From CAZMJP01 sp964566895 (GTDB lineage: Bacteria > Patescibacteriota > Patescibacteriia > UBA2591 > UBA6264): DNA of 43,359 nucleotides. Position 1 is the first letter of the stretch, and every line of letters starts with the position of its first letter. The position numbers and the translations under genes are program-made. Under the pieces are notes generated by a model. It had not been told where the DNA came from. It searched no databases and was given only the letters and a program-made list of their open reading frames with translations. Below are positions 16,173 through 24,538 of this stretch, piece after piece. The DNA is taken from contig CAZMJP010000002.1 of assembly GCA_964566895.1 (NCBI GenBank), positions 1-43,359 on the forward strand, read 5' to 3'.

Positions 16173-16607
16173 TTACTCCTCCTCCCAGTTATCTAAACTA
16201 ATAACATTATCCGTCAAGGTCAAGTCCGCTTGTATCCTCTTATAATACTCGTTGTTTACCGACCCAACAAGATTAATCCTTCTTTGGCCGCCTCCTAAAT
16301 CCGATACTTGTATTATACACGAACTGTTATCAAGTGTTAAGTTTATTTCTCCTTGCCCGACTCCATAATCAGTCTTAAGACGAATCTGACGCAAAACCTC
16401 TTCCAGGCATCCATCAGCTGTTGATAAAGTTTCCATTCCTTTTTGAGAAGTATAACCTAAATCTAACTCGCCCAACCCCAATATTGAGGCGCTATAAGCC
16501 ATAATCAAAACCGCCGCTCCGACAATAATAACAGTCATCAACGCCGCAACAGCGGACTGAGAATTTGTGATTTGTGATTTATGATTTGTAATTTCTTTAA
16601 TTCGCAT
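16173..16607 (-). CDS. PilX-like minor pilus protein
   Basis: 144 aa. An N-terminal hydrophobic segment (QSAVAALMTVIIVGAAVLIM, about 17-36) lacks both the GFTLIE motif and Glu5. ADGCLEEVLRQIR and a beta-rich C-terminus with a second Cys resemble PilX/PulK-type minor subunits. The first 16 codons are made of a short sequence repeat (ITNHKSQITN), so the coding sequence may have started later; no better ATG precedes the helix. It is 30 bp after the PilW-like gene. Confidence 0.65.
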   Translation of the reverse strand: MRIKEITNHKSQITNSQSAVAALMTVIIVGAAVLIMAYSASILGLGELDLGYTSQKGMETLSTADGCLEEVLRQIRLKTDYGVGQGEINLTLDNSSCIIQVSDLGGGQRRINLVGSVNNEYYKRIQADLTLTDNVISLDNWEEE

Positions 16608-16637
16608 CCAAATTTTAAATCTTAATTTTAAATTACG

Positions 16638-17180
16638 TTACTGCCTCAAGCTCACCGCCGTTCGCAAATTATATGAATATCCGTACCCCGCCCCTCCGGA
16701 ATCGTCATTATACCTAACCGTCATCTCAATTCTGATATTCTCTCGGTTAGCCGCTAAAGGAGTAAGATTAGTAAAAACTAAATTAACAACCTTAACTTTA
16801 TTGTTGGTTATAACTACCGGGTCGTCTGTTCCTCGTCTAATCTGCAAAAAACCGTCATCAGAATCTAAATCAATAATCGTTGGATTTTCCTCGCTATTAG
16901 CCATAATCAGAGACAAAACCCCCGGGTCGCTGTCAAAAGTAGAGGATTCGATATTAACGCCGGTCGCGGCCCGTATCTCCCGACTTATCAAATCTAAGGC
17001 GGTCCGGGCATTCGCTTGAACCTCTTGAATAACATAAGCCTTGTTTCGCGTTTTGGAAATAGAGATGCTAAAACCGACAAAAGCAACCACCAGTATGGAA
17101 ATAATAGTAAGATAAACTAATGTTTCAATAAGCGTAAACCCAACTTTTGATTTACTTGATTGAATCTTAACCATTGACAA
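16638..17180 (-). CDS. PilW/PulJ-like minor prepilin
   Basis: 180 aa. Class III signal GFTLIETLVYLTIISILVVAF with Gly at -1 and Glu5. ANARTALDLISREIRAATGV is typical of PilW/GspJ minor pseudopilins, which start or cap the pilus. The C-terminal part is beta-rich. Either Met1 or Met3 may be the start; no SD decides. It follows the giant prepilin-like gene by 13 bp, so the two are probably translated from one message. Confidence 0.8.
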   Translation of the reverse strand: MSMVKIQSSKSKVGFTLIETLVYLTIISILVVAFVGFSISISKTRNKAYVIQEVQANARTALDLISREIRAATGVNIESSTFDSDPGVLSLIMANSEENPTIIDLDSDDGFLQIRRGTDDPVVITNNKVKVVNLVFTNLTPLAANRENIRIEMTVRYNDDSGGAGYGYSYNLRTAVSLRQ

Positions 17181-17193
17181 TTGAAAGATTAGA

Positions 17194-20100
17194 TTATTTA
17201 TAATTTATTCTGACTTCCTCCAATATCGGCGTGTCTAAACCGTCGCCAATCAACTCAACTCGATACTGAAGCCATTGATTGTCGTTCAAATCTGAAGAAA
17301 TTAGCGATCCGTCGGCGTTGGTAAAATAAGACCCCGGGCCATCTACTCCAAACCAGTTTGTCCAAGGACTGGGCGACCCCCCTGAGTCGGGAGCAACCCT
17401 TATTTGCAACTTGATTTGACAAGATAAAGAACAAGCAGGTATATTTTCACCCCAATCTATAATTTGGACAGGAGAAATGTCGCCCATATTAAAGGCTGAA
17501 GAAATCAGATAGCCGTTTTGAACAAATAACGCTTCTCTGGTGAAGTGAATTATCGTCCCGTTATTGCCGACCGTCCAACCGTCGATTTCAGAAATCATCC
17601 CTACTGAATTAAGATTTCTGTTTGTCGGAGATGAAAAATCAGCCCAACCCCCGTCAAGCCATCTGTATATTTCTCCGCTGCTGCCCATTGCCCAGCCATC
17701 GTCGGCCGTGATAAAATAAACGCTTCGCCAATTAGTACTCCCGGTATCAATGAATTGAGTCCAGTTAGTCCCATTATAACGATATATTCTCCCGCTGTCG
17801 CCGACTAACCAGCCGTCGCCGGCCTCTAACATAAAAACAGAATTCCAAACCTGACTTCCGGTATCAACAAATTGATTCCAATCAGTTCCGTTATAGTGAT
17901 ATATTTTACCATCATTACCGACTAACCAGCCGTCGCTATCTGAAACCATATCTAATCCTCTCCAGTTCATCTTCCCCGTATCAGCAAATTCTGTCCAATC
18001 AACCCCGTTATAATGATAAATTTTGCCGCTTTCCCCGGCGGCCCAGCCATTGTCAGAAGACAACATATAAATAACATTTATATCTCGCCGTCCCAAATCA
18101 ACAAATTCAGACCAAGCCGAGCCGTTATAATGAAAAAATTTCCCGCTTTCCCCGCCCGCCCAACCGTCATCGGCCGCCGTCATTTCAACGGCATATAAAT
18201 CTTGTTCGCCCAAATCAATAAATTCGCTCCAATCATTACCGTCGTAGTGCAAAATTTCGCCACTATTGCCTACGGCCCAAATATCGGACGAAGAGACAAC
18301 GTCAATTCCGTTTAAATTTTTATCAGTCGGCGTATTGTAAACAATAGTAACATCAGCCAGCTCCGGCGTCTCAAGACCAGAATCCCCTTTTGTTAAAGTC
18401 GCGCGATACTGCAAATACTGACGACTGGGAGAAGAAATATAGGACGATTCCGGGTCGGTCAGCTCGCCGCTGAATGACGACCAACTGCCATCCGGAATCG
18501 GCGTATTGCCTGTTCTGGTAGCGATAGTTAAGTCTGAACCTGCCGGCAAAACTTCCGTCCAGTAAATCATCTCCCAACGGGTATTTATCTCCTCGCTGTT
18601 GAAAATCCGCGAGAAGAACACGCCCGATTCAGGATAAAAATCGCCATATTGGTAAATTCTTCCGTCGTCACCCATTACCCAACCACTATCGACGGAAGAG
18701 AAACAAATTGCCCGCCAGTCCATCCCTCCGTTGTCGACAAATTCACTCCAAGACGTTCCGTTATAGTGATATATTTTCCCGCTTTCGCCGGCGGCCCAAC
18801 CATCATTGGAAGACAACATCTGAACAACGTTTATGTCATTGCTGCCGAGGTCGGCAAACTCAGACCACATCCAGCCGTTATAATGAAAAAATTTCCCGCT
18901 ATCGCCGACGATCCAACCGTCATTGGGGAAGACCATATCAATATCATTCAAATCCTGAGAGCTAATTTCGTCAAGTTCCACCCAAAACGTCCCATTATAT
19001 TGGGCGATATTTCCTTTATCGCCGACGGCCCAGCCGTCATTGGCCGTTATCATAGCCACGGCTCTCCATATTTCTCCTCCAGTATCGGCAAACTGACTCC
19101 AATTAACACCATTATATTTATATATTTTCCCGCTGTCTCCCACAGCCCAGCCATTGTCAGAATAAACCATATCAATACCAAATAAATCATTGCTAAAATT
19201 GTATAATTGGGTCCAATTAAATCCATTGTAACGGTATATTTTGGCGCTTTCGCCCACAGCCCAACCATCGTTGGCTGAAATCATCTCAAGACCGTTTATA
19301 TCGTCGCTGCCCAAATCAGTAAATTCAGTCCAATTGCTTCCATTATAATGGAGTATCTCTCCGCCGCCAGCCGAAGCCCAAATATCATCAGCACTTAAAT
19401 AAGTTATATCGGTTATTTCGTTTGTCGTGGCACTCTGGCTGTCGTTATGCTCTGTCCAAAGGGTATCCTGCTCTAAAAAAACACCGGCGTCTTCTCCTGT
19501 CCCAACGACAACGGTGTTATTAAACTCTTCCCCGGCATTAAAATCAACATCTGTAATGTCTCTAAACTGTTCTCCTCCGGCTAAAATCCAAGAACCATCT
19601 CTGGCTTTAGCTAATCGGATTTCTCCCATCACGCTATAGTCAATATTATTGTCATCAGAATTATATTTGGTTTGATCCGACCAGATGTCCTGTCCTGGAC
19701 CGCCCACCCAATTAGTTTGAATCCACTCTTGCGAGTCCCAATTAGTTAAATAAGTTATCTTCTGAACGGAATTAATTATTCCCGGCCTAACTTCCCAGGT
19801 GACTGTGACAGTCACTTTTTTGCTGTGTAGGTCAGAATAAAGCCCGGGGCAAGCGGTAATCTCGTCTAAAATGTTCCGGCAAACATTTTCAAAAGTAATT
19901 GTTCGGGTATATTGATCTATTTTTTCCGCGGTTCCTTCGCCGGAGAAAATCCACTTTCCCTCATTTATCTCCACTCCGCTCTGATTATAAATAAATTCAT
20001 TCCAACCTCTGCCCCGAATCGACCGAACGGCCTCAACACCTTCCTGAGCCAACGCCTCGGCCTGAGTTTGTTCCCCTCCCTGCCCCAAAGCGTTAAAACC

Positions 20101-20220
20101 TCCTAAAGCCAGAGAAATCATTACAGCGCTAATCAAAGAAAAAATAGCCATAGCAATGACGAGTTCAAGGGTACTCTGGCTATGGCGAGAAAGACTTTTG
20201 AATGAATAAGATATACTCAT
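17194..20220 (-). CDS. Giant prepilin-like protein with two seven-repeat beta-propellers
   Basis: 1008 aa. The N-terminus has a class III-like signal, SQSTLELVIAMAIFSLIS (14-31), with Glu at the expected position and Gln at +1. A pilin-like stalk continues to about 160 (two Cys, 114 and 124). Block 1 (about 270-524) and block 2 (about 636-897) each hold seven 39-residue repeats of the form DGWAVGDSGKIYHYNGTxW; the Trp of each repeat falls at 281, 320, 358, 397, 436, 475, 514 and 648, 687, 726, 765, 804, 843, 882. After each block comes a similar beta-sandwich (about 534-629 and 899-1006), each ending with a related strand (LQYRATL, LQYRVEL). Likely displayed at the pilus tip as an adhesin or sensor. 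Repeats resemble Ycf48/BNR-like blades. Confidence 0.85.
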   Translation of the reverse strand: MSISYSFKSLSRHSQSTLELVIAMAIFSLISAVMISLALGGFNALGQGGEQTQAEALAQEGVEAVRSIRGRGWNEFIYNQSGVEINEGKWIFSGEGTAEKIDQYTRTITFENVCRNILDEITACPGLYSDLHSKKVTVTVTWEVRPGIINSVQKITYLTNWDSQEWIQTNWVGGPGQDIWSDQTKYNSDDNNIDYSVMGEIRLAKARDGSWILAGGEQFRDITDVDFNAGEEFNNTVVVGTGEDAGVFLEQDTLWTEHNDSQSATTNEITDITYLSADDIWASAGGGEILHYNGSNWTEFTDLGSDDINGLEMISANDGWAVGESAKIYRYNGFNWTQLYNFSNDLFGIDMVYSDNGWAVGDSGKIYKYNGVNWSQFADTGGEIWRAVAMITANDGWAVGDKGNIAQYNGTFWVELDEISSQDLNDIDMVFPNDGWIVGDSGKFFHYNGWMWSEFADLGSNDINVVQMLSSNDGWAAGESGKIYHYNGTSWSEFVDNGGMDWRAICFSSVDSGWVMGDDGRIYQYGDFYPESGVFFSRIFNSEEINTRWEMIYWTEVLPAGSDLTIATRTGNTPIPDGSWSSFSGELTDPESSYISSPSRQYLQYRATLTKGDSGLETPELADVTIVYNTPTDKNLNGIDVVSSSDIWAVGNSGEILHYDGNDWSEFIDLGEQDLYAVEMTAADDGWAGGESGKFFHYNGSAWSEFVDLGRRDINVIYMLSSDNGWAAGESGKIYHYNGVDWTEFADTGKMNWRGLDMVSDSDGWLVGNDGKIYHYNGTDWNQFVDTGSQVWNSVFMLEAGDGWLVGDSGRIYRYNGTNWTQFIDTGSTNWRSVYFITADDGWAMGSSGEIYRWLDGGWADFSSPTNRNLNSVGMISEIDGWTVGNNGTIIHFTREALFVQNGYLISSAFNMGDISPVQIIDWGENIPACSLSCQIKLQIRVAPDSGGSPSPWTNWFGVDGPGSYFTNADGSLISSDLNDNQWLQYRVELIGDGLDTPILEEVRINYK
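17530..18315 (-). repeat. Coding tandem repeat, propeller block 2 (7 x 117 bp)
   Basis: Seven in-frame 117-bp units encode 39 residues each, with spacing exactly 39 at every Trp. Units 2-4 are most like units 5-7 of block 1 (shared SGKFFHYNG, MLSSxxGWAAGESGKIYHYNG), which suggests segmental duplication. Confidence 0.85.
18640..19413 (-). repeat. Coding tandem repeat, propeller block 1 (7 x about 117 bp)
   Basis: Seven in-frame units; Trp spacing is 39, 38, 39, 39, 39, 39. The seventh unit diverges at its end, passing into the first beta-sandwich. Confidence 0.85.
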
Positions 20221-20246
20221 TTTTCAATTCATTTTAATGTTGTCTC

Positions 20247-20729
20247 TCAATGACTTTCCTTTATTATCCCCAGGCTATTTATACTAATTGTTCTGTTACC
20301 GCTCGTTTCATGAGTTAAGATAATCGCGCCGGCATTGGGCAGACCCGCTCCCAAAGGCAGTCCAAACCCTTTGGAAAAATTAACATCATTATCAACTAAT
20401 GTCGTTGATATATGGAGAGAATCGTCTAAAGTTGTCTCTCTGTCATAGTTGCTCTCTCTCTCAGTATAAGAGGGTCCTTGATATAAAATGTATTTGTCAT
20501 TACCGGAGTTTATTTCAAAATAAACGCCGTGAGTCGCATCGTTTAGTCCGGCAACGCTGCGTCCTCGAGCTGTTCTTAAAATTTGAATAATTTGCGCCGA
20601 ACTCTCATTAAGCTGGCTCTCAACCTGTAAATTGCCGTAAATCGGTATCGCGGCCGTCGTTAGAATAACGATAATGGCGATAACAATAAGAAGTTCAATT
20701 AAAGTGAAAGATTGTCTTATTTTTGACAT
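20247..20729 (-). CDS. GspH/FimT-like minor prepilin
   Basis: 160 aa from ATG 20729 (an upstream TTG at 20735 is less likely). Class III signal SFTLIELLIVIAIIVILTTAA with Ser instead of Gly at -1 and Glu5 present. AQIIQILRTARGRSVAG and a beta-rich C-terminus ending SINSLGIIKES match GspH/FimT minor subunits. It lies between pilC and the giant prepilin-like gene in the T4P operon. Confidence 0.85.
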   Translation of the reverse strand: MSKIRQSFTLIELLIVIAIIVILTTAAIPIYGNLQVESQLNESSAQIIQILRTARGRSVAGLNDATHGVYFEINSGNDKYILYQGPSYTERESNYDRETTLDDSLHISTTLVDNDVNFSKGFGLPLGAGLPNAGAIILTHETSGNRTISINSLGIIKESH

Positions 20730-20749
20730 AAACAAAAGGTGGAGCGATA

Positions 20750-21844
20750 TTATCCTCCGATGTTCCCGGTAATATTGTAAATGGGAGTGATAATTGATAA
20801 AGCCAAGAAACCGACCACTAAACCGATAAAAATCAACAAAACCGGTTCAATGGCCGTTGATAAAGTCTTGGTCGAAGTATCAACCTCAGACTCATAAAAA
20901 TCGGCTAAATAAAACAGGACCTCCTCTAAACGTCCCGATCCTTCTCCAACCTTAATCATCTTAACCACTAAAGCGGGAAATATATCTTTGAAATAAATCA
21001 AATTATCCGAAAGTTTAATCCCTTTGCTAATCCGCTGGCCGGACTGAGACAGGGCCTTCCCATAGTAATAATTACTCATTGTTTGGGCGGTAATATTTAC
21101 TGCCTCGTCAAGATTGAGTCCGCTTTTTATTAAAGTGCCTAAAGTTCTGGAAAAACGAGCCAAATTGGTATGAATAACGAGTTTCTTAATAATCGGGAGT
21201 TTTAAAAAAAGCCAGTGAGTGACCGGTCGAACCCACCTTTGTCTGACCAGCCAAACCGTCAGAATAATCACGGCAATAAGCAAGATAAACAAAATTAATC
21301 CATGATCTTCGATAAAATGAGAAAACCAAATTAAAACCCGGGTTGTCACCGGCAAATCCGCTTTTAGTCCCTCAAATAAAGGGGTGATCTTGGGTAAAAT
21401 AACGAAAGAAAGAATTATCGCCAAAACAAAAGCCGCCACTAAAACGACAATTGGATAAAGCATCGCTCCTTTTATCTTTGAAATCAGCTCTCTTTCTTTT
21501 TCTAATTGTTTGGCGATATTCTCCAAATTTTCCTCTAATGTCCCGGAAGATTCCCCGGCTAAAGTAGCATTAATAAACAAACCGGAAAAAAATCTCTGAT
21601 AATCGCCCAACGAAGAAGAGAGCGAACGCCCGGCCCTGACTGATTTTAAAACACTTCTCAATACTCCTTTAAGTTTTCCTGTGGCCGAAGTCTCGACAAG
21701 ATTCAAGGCCTCGGTAATAGTCAAACCGGATTTTAACATCACGGCTAAATGCCTAGCCAAAAGCGCTTTTTGGGTTAGGGTTACGCCGCCAATGGCAATT
21801 TCTTTCTCCAAAACCCCCTTTTTTTGTTCGATTTGTTCAGACAT
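20750..21844 (-). CDS. pilC: Type IV pilus inner-membrane platform protein PilC
   Basis: 364 aa, slightly shorter than the usual 400. Two type II secretion F domains (T2SSF): the first has HLAVMLKSGLTITEALNLVE (near 32-51), the second TNLARFSRTLGTLIKSGLNLDEAV. Hydrophobic segments include YPIVVLVAAFVLAIILSFVIL and a C-terminal helix before PIYNI. It anchors the extension ATPase to the growing pilus. It begins 5 bp after the pilB stop. Confidence 0.95.
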   Translation of the reverse strand: MSEQIEQKKGVLEKEIAIGGVTLTQKALLARHLAVMLKSGLTITEALNLVETSATGKLKGVLRSVLKSVRAGRSLSSSLGDYQRFFSGLFINATLAGESSGTLEENLENIAKQLEKERELISKIKGAMLYPIVVLVAAFVLAIILSFVILPKITPLFEGLKADLPVTTRVLIWFSHFIEDHGLILFILLIAVIILTVWLVRQRWVRPVTHWLFLKLPIIKKLVIHTNLARFSRTLGTLIKSGLNLDEAVNITAQTMSNYYYGKALSQSGQRISKGIKLSDNLIYFKDIFPALVVKMIKVGEGSGRLEEVLFYLADFYESEVDTSTKTLSTAIEPVLLIFIGLVVGFLALSIITPIYNITGNIGG

Positions 21845-21849
21845 ATTTA

Positions 21850-23541
21850 CTATTCTCTAGTTACTCTTAGCACCTCTTCCAAGGTGGTGATTCCATTAAA
21901 AACTTTTTCTATCCCATCCTCTAACATCGTTGTCATCCCATTCTTAATCGCCACTTTCATCAACTGTTCGCTTGAAGAACGTCCAATGATCAAACTCCTA
22001 ATATCTTCACTCATTTCTAAAACCTCAAAAACCCCAATCCGACCGACATAGCCCGTGCGAGCGCAAACTTTGCAACCAAAACCCCGATAAAGAATAATTT
22101 TATTTAAATCCGTCTGCCCATTAGCTTTTAAAATCTCTATTAAACGCGGCTCTTTTTGAATAACTGCTTTTTCCTCATTAGTTAGTTTACAAGAGTACCG
22201 ACACTTCGGACAAATTTTTCTGACTAACCTCTGAGCAATGGCGACATTAACGGTCGAAGCGACCAAAAACGGCTGAACCCCCATATCTAATAATCTCGGC
22301 AAGGTTGTCGCCGCATCGTTGGTATGAAGAGTCGATAAAACTAAATGTCCGGTCAAAGCCGAATTGACGGCGATACCGGCTGTTTCTTTGTCTCTGATTT
22401 CTCCGACCATAATAATATCCGGGTCCTGACGAACAATGGCTCTCAACCCTTTGGCAAAAGTCAGATTGGTTCTGGGATTAACTTGAATCTGGCTTACTCC
22501 CTCTATATCATACTCAACCGGGTCTTCAATGGTTGAGATATGAACGTCGCGAGTATTTAAAATCTTTAAAACAGCGTAAAGGGTGGTCGTCTTCCCGCTG
22601 CCGGTCGGACCAGTAACTAAAATCATTCCATGAGGACGCCCAACAGCCCCTTTAATCTTTTCTAAATCAGAAGATAATAAACCTAAATCTGTCAAACTAA
22701 ACTGCCGGCTTTTAACTGACAAAAGCCGCATTACCACATTCTCCCCTTCAACCACCGGGATTATTGAAACCCTGACGTCAACCAGTCCGTCTTTAACGTT
22801 AAAACGAAATTTGCCGTCCTGAGCTGCCCGATGCTCATCGGTTCTCATTCTGGATAAAATTTTAATTCTGGTGATAACAGAATCCAATAAATCTTTTGGC
22901 AAAGATAAAACATCGTGCATGACGCCATCTATTCTAAAACGGACCACAATCTTGTTGATATACGGCTCAACATGAATATCCGACGCCTTATTTTGATAAC
23001 CGTACATCAAAATGGTATCAACCATTTTTACCATAATTTCGTCTCTTTGGGTTCCGCTTAGAGTTCTATTTTTGAATTGCTTTAAAATTTTATCAAATTC
23101 CTGCCTTAAAGAGGGTTGATAACTGAAAAGAGCCTCGCGTAAATCTAATTTGGTGATGAAATAAGGGAAAATTTTCTCCCCGGTCCGTTTCTCTATAAAA
23201 TGCTGTATCTCCAAATCGTCCGGATTCCTCATTCCGACTTTTATCCCCTCTTTAGACCTGGCAAAGGCAATTACGCCTTTGGATTCAGAGACTAACTCGG
23301 GAATTAAATTAAGCGTTTCCTCGTCTATCTTCTCTTGTTTAAGATTAACATAACGCCAACCCGCGTCTTCGGCAATTAATCTCCCCAATTGGTCATCTTT
23401 AATGACATCCCCTTCTATTAAAACGTCAGCCAAATTTTTCCCTTGCTTCTCGGCTTTTTTAACATTTGACTCAAAATCGTCCTCGCTGATATGACCGGGC
23501 TGAACCAAAAGTTCTTTTAGTTTTTTAACTGCTATTTGCAT
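21850..23541 (-). CDS. pilB: Type IV pilus assembly ATPase PilB
   Basis: 563 aa, normal length. N-terminal MshEN/T2SSE_N domain, then the GspE ATPase: ASDIHVEPY (Asp/His box), GPTGSGKTTTLYA Walker A (311-323), ISTIEDPVEYDI, DPDIIMVGEIRD Walker B, LSTLHTNDA His box. The zinc site is CPKCRYSC ... CKVC. It powers pilus extension. No retraction ATPase PilT and no prepilin peptidase are in this window. First of the core T4P genes; the membrane protein and response regulator lie just upstream. Confidence 0.97.
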   Translation of the reverse strand: MQIAVKKLKELLVQPGHISEDDFESNVKKAEKQGKNLADVLIEGDVIKDDQLGRLIAEDAGWRYVNLKQEKIDEETLNLIPELVSESKGVIAFARSKEGIKVGMRNPDDLEIQHFIEKRTGEKIFPYFITKLDLREALFSYQPSLRQEFDKILKQFKNRTLSGTQRDEIMVKMVDTILMYGYQNKASDIHVEPYINKIVVRFRIDGVMHDVLSLPKDLLDSVITRIKILSRMRTDEHRAAQDGKFRFNVKDGLVDVRVSIIPVVEGENVVMRLLSVKSRQFSLTDLGLLSSDLEKIKGAVGRPHGMILVTGPTGSGKTTTLYAVLKILNTRDVHISTIEDPVEYDIEGVSQIQVNPRTNLTFAKGLRAIVRQDPDIIMVGEIRDKETAGIAVNSALTGHLVLSTLHTNDAATTLPRLLDMGVQPFLVASTVNVAIAQRLVRKICPKCRYSCKLTNEEKAVIQKEPRLIEILKANGQTDLNKIILYRGFGCKVCARTGYVGRIGVFEVLEMSEDIRSLIIGRSSSEQLMKVAIKNGMTTMLEDGIEKVFNGITTLEEVLRVTRE

Positions 23542-23568
23542 GGTCGCTAAATCGTTTAAACCCTCTCT

Positions 23569-23910
23569 CTACTCTTTTTTGGTCAGTTTAGCTATCTCTT
23601 TGCATCCTAAAAGCAAAAAAAGGTTTCCTAAAAGCCATAAACTTGGACCAATAACCGCCACCCAAATATCTTCCCTTAAATCAAAAACGCTGAAAGAAAA
23701 CCACAAAAAGCCAACTGTATAAATCATCATCACCACACAGGTGGCTATTCTTGAGAACGCTCTTTCCAAAACGCCGCCAGCCATAATCTTTGCGGCGCGA
23801 TAAAGATAATAAAAAGCAATTAAAGCGATAATAGCCGCCGCTATACTTATCGCCAACCCGACGACGTCAGCCGTGCTTATTGGTATTCCTAAAACATTAT
23901 AAAATTTCAT
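23569..23910 (-). CDS. Four-helix membrane protein, unknown
   Basis: 113 aa from ATG 23910, which has AAGG five bases upstream; the frame reaches 23973 without better support. About four membrane segments: GLAISIAAAIIALIAFYYLY, ATCVVMMIYTVGFLWFSF, VAVIGPSLWLLGNLFLLLG and a short N-terminal helix. Family unknown. Its place between the response regulator and pilB suggests a link to the pilus system, possibly in sensing. Confidence 0.65.
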   Translation of the reverse strand: MKFYNVLGIPISTADVVGLAISIAAAIIALIAFYYLYRAAKIMAGGVLERAFSRIATCVVMMIYTVGFLWFSFSVFDLREDIWVAVIGPSLWLLGNLFLLLGCKEIAKLTKKE

Positions 23911-24017
23911 AAACGCCTTGTTTAGTAAAAGTAGTCTACAAATCCATGCGGACGCCACGAATAATAGTCTCATCAGTAATTCGTCGCATCCGCATATTTA
24001 TCTGTAGATTCGGATTA

Positions 24018-24395
24018 TTATTTATTTAAAATATCTTTTATTTTTTCAATCACGTCTCTCATTGTGGCGTTGGATTTGACGATATAATCCACCGCCCCAA
24101 GCTCTTCGCTTTTTTTAATATCTGACTCTTGGCTTAAATTAGAAAGAACCATAATGGGCAGGTTTGATATCTTGTTTTGTTTTATTTCTTCCATAACTTC
24201 AAAACCGCTTTTAAGAGGCATAATCAAGTCGAGCAGGAGTAAGTCGGGTTTTTCCGATTTTATTTTTTCAACAGCTTCCCCCCCATTGCTGGCGACAATC
24301 ACCTCAAAACCAGCCTGACTTAATCCATCTTTATAAGCCCGACAAATAAACTGGTCGTCCTCAGCAAGTAAAATTTTCGGTTTCTCGTTAGACAT
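24018..24395 (-). CDS. CheY-like single-domain response regulator
   Basis: 125 aa, receiver domain only. Acidic pocket Asp13/Asp14, phospho-acceptor Asp56 (LLLLDLIMP), Ser86 and Lys108 (DYIVKSN) are all present. No output domain, so it acts by protein contact or in a phosphorelay. It begins the minus-strand run into the T4P locus; the kinase at 14778 is the likely donor. An extended -10 promoter lies about 110 bp upstream. Confidence 0.93.
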   Translation of the reverse strand: MSNEKPKILLAEDDQFICRAYKDGLSQAGFEVIVASNGGEAVEKIKSEKPDLLLLDLIMPLKSGFEVMEEIKQNKISNLPIMVLSNLSQESDIKKSEELGAVDYIVKSNATMRDVIEKIKDILNK

Positions 24396-24501
24396 ATAAT
24401 AATATTATTGAATCTCCGCCCCCTCGCGAATTTAAACAATTAGATAATCAAAACTCATTTGTCTTATAAACACCCGTCTATCTTTAACCTCCAATCTTTG
24501 T

Positions 24502-24510
24502 ATTATAACA
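24502..24510 (-). promoter_or_regulatory. Extended -10 promoter of the response regulator/T4P run
   Basis: Minus strand TGTTATAAT (TATAAT at 24507-24502) without a clear -35. The leader to the ATG at 24395 would be about 100 nt. It overlaps neither gene and lies in the spacer after argS. Confidence 0.45.
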
Positions 24511-24538
24511 CATTTATTAGCATTAAAAAAGTAAATCG

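Noticed and set aside
17530..19413. CRISPR-like array in the 117-bp repeats
   Set aside because: The repeats are in frame, diverge at codon level, have no spacers and encode blades of one protein. No CRISPR array or cas gene is seen in the window.
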